In this document: positions 1-8,367 of the stretch, in pieces
Position numbering within the stretch: position 1 is the stretch's first letter
Layout of the letters: the number at the start of each line of letters is the position of its first letter
Assembly (NCBI GenBank): GCA_024734495.1
Contig: JALMQS010000102.1
Span: 9,517,894 to 9,581,893 of the forward strand
Source of the DNA: Forficula auricularia
Lineage: Eukaryota; Arthropoda; Insecta; Dermaptera; Forficulidae
Direction of reading: 5' to 3'
DNA: 64,000 nucleotides
Notes under the pieces: generated by a model
What the model saw: only the letters and a program-made list of their open reading frames with translations
Database searches by the model: none
What the model was told of the DNA's origin: nothing
Program-made: the position numbers and the translations under genes

Positions 1-373
1 CGAGGAATTCGAGCTGATTTTACAGCATTGCTGATAAAAAACCAGACTATTCTAAAACAAAAGACTATGGATAATTGCTTTAAAATTTACATTTATTTCT
101 TTTCAACTTGGTAATGTCAGCTCATATCTATGACAAGTGGATATTGTATTGTTTAAATTTTTATGTGCTCATTAAACATTAATTTACACATTACCTTTTG
201 TTTTGTTTCAATTGCGGTATAATCTGAATTTTTTTAATTCGAGGTACCCTCACTTCCAATAGCTCAAATTATCTGTACTCTTCTTTTCTAATTCACTCAT
301 TTTCAATACTGATTCTGATATTCAGAAAGTCAGAGATGCAACGTCGATAATTTAGCGCAAATAATGACATATC
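1..373. other. AT-rich stretch without a recognised feature
   Basis: No open frame, repeat pair or RNA gene is visible here. It ends where the terminal repeat of the first foldback element begins. Confidence 0.5.
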
Positions 374-1329
374 TCATGAGTAGAGACCGGATTTTTATGC
401 AGTAATAACGGGCAAAATATTCCATAAAATATGCAGTTAAAAAGGCTGAAATATGCAAGTAATATGCAAAACACGTTGAAATATGCAAATATATGCAAAA
501 TTAAAATTGAAGACAACAAGACTTTATATTTGAAGGAGTGCTATGAATGAAATAAAATGATAAAGTAACTTATAGACACCAATTATCTAATACGTATGTA
601 CTTTTATTGAGTAAAAAATTTCACAAAGTTCTCATTATATTTAATATATTCAAAAAATCTTTAAACTCAAAGAAATAATAAGTGCTCTTGAATAAAATCA
701 ACATAATAAATATATTTTAATTTTCCTCATTAATATATCAAAGAATAATTGATACGTCAACGAGAATTATTTTGACCGCGCTGATTTGAAAAAAGATATT
801 TTTATCTCGCGAGACTACTGCGGATTACGCTATTGGAGTCTGCGGAGTATTAAGTCTGGACCAAGAGAGAAAAAGATGTGATCCACTTAGCTACAATCCA
901 ACGTCATTTCGCGTATAGCCCGCTAGACATTCGGATGGATCACCAAGTGAATTTGAAATCTCAGATGTTATATATTCGATCTCCCAGTCCAGAGCGCTAG
1001 ATCTATTAGCATGTATGTTAGATGCCTGCCATTAATTAACTGAAGGTTTTCTACATTTGATTCAATCGCGAATCTAATGTAGGGAATTTTTGTCAAATAT
1101 TGAGTGAAAATAATATTTGAACTTATATATTTCTAACTTGAAATAATATATTAAATTTAATTTTCAATATCATTATTTCAAGTTAGAAATATATAAGTTC
1201 AAATATTATTTTCACTCAATATTTGACAAAATTCCCTACATTAGATTCGCGATTGAATCAAATGTAGAAAACCTTCAGATAATAAATATAATAATGTTTC
1301 AAAAAATATATCCGGTCTCTACTCATGAA
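370..1329. mobile_element. Non-autonomous DNA transposon with terminal inverted repeats
   Basis: The sequence TCATGAGTAGAGACCGGAT at 374-392 recurs as its reverse complement at 1310-1328, giving terminal inverted repeats about 19 bp long. The heptamer AATGACA lies outside both ends (363-369 and about 1330-1336) and may be a target duplication, although four extra bases (TATC) sit between it and the left repeat. The left subterminal region (396-500) carries at least six ATATGCA motifs; clustered subterminal motifs are typical of transposase binding sites in hAT-like elements. There is no transposase frame, so it would be non-autonomous. The superfamily is not certain. Confidence 0.6.
1040..1279. 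repeat. Long near-perfect hairpin inside the first transposon
   Basis: Bases 1040-1148 pair with 1172-1279. The arms are about 108 bp, nearly identical, and separated by only about 23 bases. The left arm begins CTGAAGGTTTTCTACATTTG and the right arm ends with its complement. The high arm identity suggests a recent origin. Transcription across it would give a long double-stranded RNA stem. Confidence 0.85.
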
Positions 1330-2474
1330 ATGACAAATACAATGTCATTTTTTTACTATCCTCTAAAATACTCGTATTTAAATTCTCCTTTCCTTCTGTG
1401 GGACTTCCATCCCATTTTGGGGAACATTGTACTAGATGGTAGTAAAATCAAAAAACGTCATCTCTATTAAATAATTCTTAAAAACTTATGGGCCAAAGCG
1501 AGGCCGCTGAACAAAGTGATCCATATAATGATTGTTTTGTTAAGGTTAAAACTTATTATAAAAATTACTATTTAATTGAATTTTTTATTCATAAATAAAA
1601 AAAATATATTTATATGATTCTTGTCGCTTGCGGCTACTTAATTAATTTGCTCAACATACCAGGATATTAATTATTTTATCGAGGTTTACTTTGACCTCTC
1701 AGAAAGTACGACACCTGTGTGAATGGCGCACTCGCTTTCTGTTTTATGAATTCCTTGTTACCATTTGCCATCTAATTTCTTCATTTAACGAGAAGTTAAC
1801 CTTTGAGTAATTACTTTACTGAGTCAAACAGCTTAAGAAAGGCATTTATTATGAAAAATTAATTATTATTTTTTTTCATAAAATCTATTAAAAGAGTTTA
1901 CTTACTTGTTAAAAAAAAAGTGAATCACAAGTCTGGATGAAATGTCTGACCTTGGATATTAAATTACTGAATTTTTTTTTTTTTTGAAAAATTACAAAAG
2001 TTATAAGATTCGACAACAAATAGCCTCCATTGACACTTTTTACCATAAAGACCATAAAATAAAATTCTCCAAGGGGCTGTAGCATTTATTCTCTAATTGA
2101 CCATTGACTCTCTCATCATAGATAGAAAAGGACAGAATTTTTATGGGTGACATTATTAAAAGAATATAAGCATTTTGACCATTCAAATATATCCCTCAAA
2201 AAGTTAAATGAAGTGTAGCTTGAGGAAAAGCTCATTTACTTTCTCTTAGAATCCAATGATTTTCATGAGTATTTAAATTAGATAAGTAGGTAATTACACT
2301 TATTAAAATAATCCAAACCCATTCCAGACATTGTCTTTGTTTATTTTTAAAAAATAGTTAAGTAAGAAAACAATTTACAATATAGGTTTTAAATAACTAA
2401 ATAAAAGTGATTTTTCAAAATTCACTGTTGACGAAAATCGCAATAGGGATGACATCTTTTCAAGATACATGTAT
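1330..2474. other. AT-rich stretch without a recognised feature
   Basis: No supported gene or repeat pair. A short poly-T tract lies near 1973-1985. Confidence 0.5.
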
Positions 2475-2833
2475 AATGTATATGTTGCAGTAAAAACCCG
2501 TTTTTAGTAAGAACGGATCCTTACTAGTTAAAACGCGTTTCACTGAATACCTTTGTGGCAACTAGAATTTACCGATGTTGGTTGAGTTTGTTCCAAAGTT
2601 CTAGAATCTTCTTTGTGACCTTCCGCCTCATTTTAAGTGTTTATTTTCAAATAATTTTAAACGAAAATGTCAAAAATTACATCTTCATTAGAAGCAAAGT
2701 TAATTTTTGACATTTTCGTTTAAAATTTTTTGAAAATAAACACTTAAAATGAGGCGGAAGGTCATAAAAGAAGATTCTAGACCTTTGGACCAAACTCAAC
2801 CAACATCAGTAAATTCTAGTTGACACAAAGGTA

Positions 2834-3064
2834 AAAATTCTTACTTGTAAAACTATTTTTCCAATATATAATCAGTTTTCTTAGACTCCTGATGATGGGC
2901 TAACCCCCGAAATATATCGAATTCAAAACTCAATTTTGTTTTATTTCTTTTTTTTCTTTTTTTTTTTTTTTGTGAAACCTACCTCGTATCTTACTCAAGT
3001 TTTATTATTATATTAAAATGTTTCACCTAGAACCAACACCGAACTCCTTAAAAGTTAATGACTT
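2834..3064 (+). mobile_element. Solo 231-bp PLE-type insertion with 9-bp target duplication
   Basis: The 9-mer ACAAAGGTA flanks the insertion at 2825-2833 and 3065-3073. The opposite arm of the host foldback shows the uninterrupted site, which proves the insertion and its boundaries. The same sequence family recurs at 5325-5525, 14382-14543 and, degraded, around 61260-61860, and as a reversed fragment at 4318-4365. Each shares GTGAAACCTACCTCGTATCT and a segment beginning GTTTCACCTAGAA. It carries a hammerhead-like core (2889-2918). The link to Penelope-like elements is inferred from that core and from the GIY-YIG fragment next to the 4318 copy. Confidence 0.7.
2873..2931 (+). ncRNA. Hammerhead ribozyme-like motif, copy 1
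   Basis: The conserved core is present in order: CTGATGA at 2889-2895, a short stem II (GGG-CTAA-CCC), GAAA at 2909-2912, then TATATC with the predicted cleavage after C2918. Stem III would be two A-U pairs with a two-base loop. Stem I has two inner pairs (C2888-G2919, T2887-A2920), an internal loop and an outer AGTTTT/AAAACT helix. Minimal type I hammerheads of this kind are known from Penelope-like elements. Two unpaired bases flank stem II, so activity is uncertain. Confidence 0.55.
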
Positions 3065-3147
3065 ACAAAGGTATTCAGTGTAACGCGTTTTAACTAGTAA
3101 GAACCCGTTCTTTCTAAAAAACGGGTTTTTACTGCAACATATACATT

Positions 3148-4317
3148 TCGAATTAAAAAGAATAGGAGAATTCAATTCAAAATTATCTTCCTGACATTTA
3201 TTGGTAGACCATTATCGGTGATCAACAACTTTTCTCCCCATAAGAATATATTATTTTATTCACCAATAACGAGTGCCTAGCCTTTACTGATTTTAGCCAA
3301 AATGCTATTCACAAATATTGGTTATTTGGGAATTTTTTCGTCAGCAGATAACTAATTGTAGAAAGAAACCTGTAATTATAGGAAGAATGGTGCAGCATAT
3401 TAATACAATATTTTATGCTAGATTTAAACTAAAAAGCTACAATCGTTTTTAGATATTCCCATATAACAATTTCATTATTATTATTTTTTCTATTTTTCAA
3501 CCAGAATCCAAAAAGCTAGAAAGCCTAAAATCTATTTAATTCTTGAAATTTATTTTAAAAATTTTTGACTTTATCAATACACCTCCGCTCCTCGGATATT
3601 CGTTGGCCGAATATACATGGTAAAATAGCTTCTCAAGACAAAATATAATATTGAATAAAATCTTACAATTTTAAATAAAATTATACATCATTTAAAATAT
3701 TATTTTTATACAGAGGAATATTTTTATACAGATAAATAAAATATGATAGTAGTCTATAGAAATGATGACTCCGCCTCTTCAAGTGCCATTATTTATGGTT
3801 AAAAAGTATATAGAATGAAGAATTGCATTTGATAATATTTTACTTCTTCGGCTCTAGTATTAAAAAGAAGAGTGCGAAGAAAGAGACAATCTATATTTGT
3901 ATTTATGCAGTTCTACTAGATGTCATCTGCCCACACAAACAAGTCCAATCTGAACAAATTAATCATACCTCGAGTTTGTATTCGATGCAATTAATCTCCA
4001 TATTTATATACTCTCGCTTACAAGTTTTTTCACATTCTTGTCAATAAAAAATCTGGTGTGATTTAAGCACGCTATATATACCATTACCGTACACCTGCCC
4101 CCTGTCGTATATATTTATTTTATTTTATTTCTATTATACCTACACACCTATAATATACACAAATGAAAATTTAGACATATACCTACACACCTACACCCAA
4201 GAGAAATATGTAAAGGTAATCATCAATGGTGCTTAGTTTTCCAAAATATCCCTCAAATTTAAAAAACTAATTTGATGAAATTATTACAATACCCCGAAGC
4301 TAAGACCTTTCATATAG
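3148..4317. other. AT-rich stretch, no gene recognised
   Basis: A 74-codon open frame at 3823-4047 has no recognisable motif. A short partial duplication (AGGAATATTTTTATACAGA) lies near 3700-3735, and ACCTACACACCTA repeats near 4137-4195. Nothing else is supported. Confidence 0.45.
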
Positions 4318-4365
4318 TAATAAAACTTGAGTAAGATACGAGGTAGGTTTCACAAAAAAGAATTA
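4318..4365 (-). repeat. Reversed fragment of the PLE tail repeat
   Basis: This is the reverse complement of the conserved end shared with 2834-3064 and 5325-5525 (AATAATAAAACTTGAGTAAG, then GAGGTAGGTTTCAC). It directly precedes the GIY-YIG coding remnant, which ties this tail family to the Penelope-like element. Confidence 0.7.
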
Positions 4366-4380
4366 TTAGCTTAAACTCTT

Positions 4381-4841
4381 AGATCATATGAAATCACTCC
4401 TGCTTTATACAACAACAACAATTTAGGCTCCCAATTAATTAACAATAAAATAGACAAAATTGATAAATTAGACAAATCAGGAGTGTGTAAATTAACTTGT
4501 CAAGATTGAGATGCTTTTTATATAGGGCAGACAGGCCGCTCATTCAAAATACGTTACTCTGAGCATGTAAGAGCTCTTAATTCTCTCAATAAATCCGATA
4601 GCATTAATTTAGATTCGACCTCAGCCTTCGCAATTCACTTACACGAATCCAACCATTCAACCTCTATAATAATAACCCTATCCCCATTCATTTTGAAAGA
4701 AAAGGCCTTAAATTGGATCTCTTAGAATCCACCGAAATTAAAATAGCCCTCTCTAATAATTCAAATATTTTAAATAATCAATTGGAAGTGTATAAAAATA
4801 CAATTATTGAAGGAGACAATAAAGAGTGTGTCTTCTGCTGA
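4381..4841 (+). pseudogene. Penelope-like element GIY-YIG endonuclease, broken C-terminus
   Basis: Reading forward from about 4402 gives a linker rich in Asn, Lys and Asp, then a CKLTC motif and FYIGQTGRSFKIRYSEH, the signature of a GIY-YIG endonuclease domain as found at the C-terminus of Penelope-like reverse transcriptases. In those elements the domain nicks target DNA for reverse transcription. The arrangement (KLTC, spacer, FYIGQTGRSF, EH) matches the family closely. The frame is broken: a TGA replaces the residue after CQD near 4506, and a shift near 4670 moves the frame before the LDLLESTEI block and the final ECVFC stop at 4839-4841. No reverse transcriptase domain lies upstream, so this is a 5'-truncated copy. 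The call of a PLE endonuclease is strong; activity is excluded by the breaks. Confidence 0.85.
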
Positions 4842-4936
4842 ATTATAAATTTTATTTATTTATAACGACCCAGCAGAAGACACACTCTTTTATTGTCTCC
4901 TTCAATATATAAAAATTCTGCTACTCTCGGCAAAAA
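4820..4936. repeat. Inverted PLE 3' end
   Basis: The end of the PLE frame (GGAGACAATAAAGAGTGTGT, 4822-4840 region) recurs as its reverse complement at about 4871-4905 after a short AT spacer, followed by TCTGCTACTCTCGGCAAAAA. The same ends (TTGCCGAGAGTAGCAGA and the AAAGAGTGTGTC block) recur near 16815-16990, 36285 and 42906. Tail-to-tail copies of this kind are typical of the complex ends of Penelope-like elements. Confidence 0.65.
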
Positions 4937-5033
4937 CTTTCAATTTAATACAATTATTGATTATATATTATAATAAATTAACTAAACATTCCTTCCATTG
5001 TTCGCACATTGAATATATTAGGGTAATTGTACT

Positions 5034-5249
5034 CTCTCAGGTACCTTTCCAGTTGTACCCTTTCAGGTACTTTCCCATTCGTTATTATAATAGCAGGTAT
5101 AGCTTCCCTTCAGCCGGTTCAAATCTCAATAGAGAAAATATTCGCTCTCAGGTACCTTTCCAGTTGTACCCTTTCAGGTACTTGCCCATTCGTTATTATA
5201 ATAGCAGGTATAGCTTCCCTTCAGCCGGTTCAAATCTCAATAGAAAATA
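5034..5249. repeat. 111-bp tandem duplication, two units
   Basis: Unit 1 is 5034-5144 and unit 2 starts at 5145, both beginning CTCTCAGGTACCTTTCC. They are almost identical, and each also contains an internal echo (CAGGTAC twice). Overlapping open frames across it are an effect of the duplication, not a gene. Confidence 0.85.
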
Positions 5250-5324
5250 TTAATTCTTAGAACAACTTCTCCTCTTCCCCCTACTTTCCCCTCACCACAT
5301 ACATTTCAAAAAATTTTAAAAAAA

Positions 5325-5525
5325 TTGTTACTTGTAAAACTATTTTTCCAATATATAATCAGTTTTCTTGGACTCCTGATGATGGGCTAACCCCCGAAAT
5401 ATATCGAATTCAAAACTCAATTTTGTTTTATTTCTTTTTTGTGAAAGCTACCTCGTATCTTACTCAAGTTTTATTATTATATTAAAATGTTTCACCTAGA
5501 ACGAACACCTAAATCCTTAAAATTT
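5325..5525 (+). repeat. PLE tail repeat, second full copy
   Basis: Near-identical to the insertion at 2834-3064, but with a much shorter poly-T tract in the middle. It lies downstream of the PLE coding remnant and the 111-bp duplication. Confidence 0.75.
5360..5418 (+). ncRNA. Hammerhead ribozyme-like motif, copy 2
   Basis: CTGATGA at 5376-5382, the GGG-CTAA-CCC stem II, GAAA at 5396-5399 and TATATC ending at C5405 repeat the layout of the 2889 copy. The only visible change in stem I is TTAGACTC to TTGGACTC. Confidence 0.55.
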
Positions 5526-5880
5526 ACCTTTCATATAGTTTTATAGAGTAATGTAGGTTGAGGAATAAAGTGTTATTTTTCGTATATTGGCTCTAATCTA
5601 CTAAGCAATTAGTTTTAAATTAATAATTGTTGCTAACTTATGACAAGTTATTTTTTATTTACAAACCGTATATGCAAGGATGATAAGTTTCATTATATAC
5701 CATGTTAAAAAACATAACGACGTTTGTCCTTTTTGGGATTAAACTAGTTCATTTATTTTTTGAGACCCATCAGAAAATCTTTAGCCCATTATACTATCAT
5801 GGAATGACTTCACAAGACCGTGAAAACGTCGCCTGGCGTCGAAACGTTTTGCATTTTCAGTTGAATATAAAAAATGTTCA
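5526..5880. other. No recognised feature
   Basis: A 69-codon frame at 5702-5911 runs into the hAT element and has no recognisable domain. Otherwise AT-rich sequence. Confidence 0.45.
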
Positions 5881-5888
5881 ATCAAGAA

Positions 5889-6774
5889 CAGTGTTTCTCA
5901 ACCTTTTCTAGAGCGAGGAACCCTAGAGCATATTTATTTCTGAGGAAACCCCTAGCACTAAAATATGAGATATTTAATTTTTCGTCAAAATATTAACATA
6001 ATGCTACTTTTATAGCTTCCAAATATAAAATACCACCGCCAATGACGGTGCTCCCACATTTTAAAAATTTGCTAGATTTTGCGGAAATTGGGTACAAAAA
6101 ACGTGCATTTTAAATTACAATACCTAAAATATTTATTTTCATGAATAATATTATTATTATTTTTTTTTGGTAATGACATTGGGATACCCATATGCCCCTT
6201 TCGGATCGGGCAGGTTTTTTTTACATATTCAATGTATATTCATAAATATTCATCTATTTGAAAACTAATATTATTTCAAAGGCAATAACAAAATAATAAT
6301 AAAACAATTTAAATGATGTTTTAATTTTGTTATTAATGTAACGTAATCTTTGTATTGTAAGAAAGTTAAGGAATTTTAGAGCAACAAAATTGGTAACACT
6401 GATACAATAATAGTGATGTTTGATGACACCTGACACCATGTAAAAGCTCATAAAAAATACTCAAATAGCTTTAATAAGCACGTTTATTCAATCTCCAAAT
6501 CACAACAATACAAATAAAAATAATAACAAAACAACAATAAACACGGCTAACTTAATCTCTACAATGTTCACGCATTCTTATGGTAAGTATCAATGGTTAT
6601 ATTTGACTAAATTTAGTATTTTTTCTTTACATGACAAATTTTTTGAGGGGTGATACTACTAACTACTATTTTTGTTTTTCAATTTTTTCTTTTATTGACC
6701 TCTAGGCGCAGGGAACCTCAAACCTCCCTTTGTGGAACTCTGGGGTTCCGGGTAACCCAGGTTGAAAAACACTG
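5889..6774. mobile_element. Non-autonomous hAT transposon (886 bp)
   Basis: The ends are CAGTGTTTCTCAACC (5889-5903) and GGTTGAAAAACACTG (6760-6774), 15-bp inverted repeats with one mismatch; CAGTG-type ends with TTCTCAACC are standard for hAT elements. The flanks ATCAAGAA (5881-5888) and ATCTAGAA (6775-6782) match at 7 of 8 bases, the 8-bp target duplication expected for hAT. The inside has no transposase; small open frames there are not meaningful. It ends in a C/G-rich segment after long AT-rich DNA. Confidence 0.85.
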
Positions 6775-6782
6775 ATCTAGAA

Positions 6783-7580
6783 GCTTTCAGTCTCAACATC
6801 TTTTTGATTAATAATTCATTCACCGAGGTAGCAAATCTATTATAGTAAAAGAACTCTAAAACACACAATACTTTCCGCATTGATATTTTAAAATCCAATA
6901 AATAAACAGAGCAATTCATAAATCTCCAGCCCACTTTCTAAAAACAAAATCAGAAAAAAAAATTCAGATGCATTGCTGAGGTTCAAAGTCCTAAGTGATG
7001 TATACTTATACCGATATAAATTATCCATTTTATCTTTGAAAAGTGCGTTAACATGATTCAATTCAAAACACGGTTGTATATTTCTCATTGATCCCGAATA
7101 GAGTTGTAAGCCAAAGTGGGGGCCTGTCCTTGGGGCCAGGGCGTTGGTAATCTATCATGTGGGAAGCGAAAACACGAAGGAACTGAAACCGAACGAATTT
7201 CCAGGCAATTAGCAATGTATCACCCGCACCGACATCAGCTCTCTCGTTGTCCTTATTGAAAACAGACAAGTCATTCAGGACTGTGCAAGTGGATCAACGA
7301 AAGCTAATTAAGTAACATGGTACTCGTTTGGCGATTCCTTTGTCTCTCGACACAACACTCTATATATCAAGACGAGCATGTCGGAATTTGAAATAAAAGC
7401 GCCATCCATTTCAAAGAAATCGTTACCTTCGTTTCTTATCTGTTATTTATATAAATTTACTAATTACTTTTAAGCGTTACAAGAAAAAGAGCTTGTATAA
7501 AATGAGTGGGTCTGATTGTGTTGTCGAATATACCTAGAAATTCTCTCCCTATTAATAAGTTTTTTTGTTTTAATAACGAT
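6783..7580. other. Moderately unique stretch without an assigned gene
   Basis: Minus-strand frames of 66-68 codons (6888-7088, 7063-7269) overlap each other and show no known motif. The part around 7090-7400 is less AT-rich than its surroundings and could be host sequence, but nothing decides this. Confidence 0.35.
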
Positions 7581-8367
7581 TTAGTACCTGGAGGCACCGA
7601 GCGATGCTCGGTAACTTCTTTCTTCAGTTAAAAGCTTTATTTTAATATTATTTTTAAATTAATTTAAAATTCTGATAAAAAGGTCGATTTTTATTTGAGA
7701 GCCGCTTTCAAATTAAAAAAAATACAAAAATATATAATATTCGCCCACTGTACCCCCCCCCCCACCTCCACCCCGCTCGATCCCACCCCCGAAACCTCGC
7801 CCTACCCCCGAATCACCCACCACTGCACCCCACCTCCTGCACCTGTTTTGATTCAAACATATGATTCATTTTTATTCATCCAATTGTTAATAAATAAAAC
7901 CTATCAAAATGTGTTATTTTTTCAGAAAATTGAGACCAGCTCTTGATTATTTTTTATTCTATTAAATAAATAAAGTTCATTATAAAAACAATTATAAAAC
8001 GTTTATTAATATTTCTAACGTTTAGGAACAACAAAATATGTTAAAATCCACAATCACAATACTTCTTCGAGGCCTTTGAGAATAAAGGATTTACCCGACC
8101 CATTGTCTGCCTGAGCACAAAAGGAAAAGGGAAACCTTTTTTTAAAACCCTAAGAATGGGATTTGTCTACCTGAGAATAATTAATTTGATTACGAAAAAA
8201 CCCATCATAAACAATTTTGTCGAAGATGAGACCGTGACAGATCGAATTGTCACCCCCAAAAACCCCCTAACCAGTGAATTTCATCAAAATCGGTAGGGCC
8301 GTTTTCAAAATAGAACCAAGATACAAATATATAAATATACAATTTTTGCTCGTTTAATAAGAGTAGA
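7581..8367 (-). mobile_element. Helitron-like element with 3' hairpin
   Basis: Read on the minus strand it starts 5'-TCTACTCTTATTAAACGAGC (8367 downward) after an A, and ends with a perfect 7-bp hairpin (ACCGAGC-ATC-GCTCGGT, 7596-7612), 11 bases, then CTAA at 7584-7581. A 5' TC, a 3' hairpin and CTRR are the Helitron hallmarks. The base after CTAA is A rather than the usual T. A degenerate helicase-like peptide lies near 8050-8145, and the interior has a C-rich tract at 7753-7845 on the plus strand. It is non-autonomous. Confidence 0.6.
8045..8145 (-). pseudogene. Possible Helitron helicase remnant
   Basis: On the minus strand a short stretch reads FPFPF followed by CAQADNGSGKSFILKGLEEVL and a stop. 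The position and orientation inside the Helitron would fit the C-terminal part of a RepHel helicase, where FP and NKSQGQSF-like blocks occur. The match is short and shifted, so this is a tentative reading; it also fits a Walker A pattern by chance. Confidence 0.2.

Larger units (their letters stand above)
2475..3147. mobile_element. Foldback element with about 200-bp inverted arms
   Basis: The left arm runs from about 2475 (AATGTATATGTTGCAG) to 2677, and its reverse complement runs from 2704 to 3147. The arms share the ACCCGTTTTT and GAGGCGGAAGGTC blocks, with a loop of about 26 bases. The right arm is interrupted at 2834-3064 by a separate insertion. Removing that insertion restores continuity with the left arm, so the foldback is the older element. 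No coding sequence is visible. Confidence 0.85.

Noticed and set aside
4957..5260. Frames of 98 and 77 codons with an internal protein repeat
   Set aside because: The repeat is the 111-bp DNA duplication, whose length is divisible by three; both frames overlap and neither resembles a protein family.
8050..8145. Walker A ATPase motif (ADNGSGKS)
   Set aside because: As a stand-alone ATPase the frame is about 25 codons and ends at once; a decayed Helitron helicase is possible but equally short, so it is kept only as a weak note.
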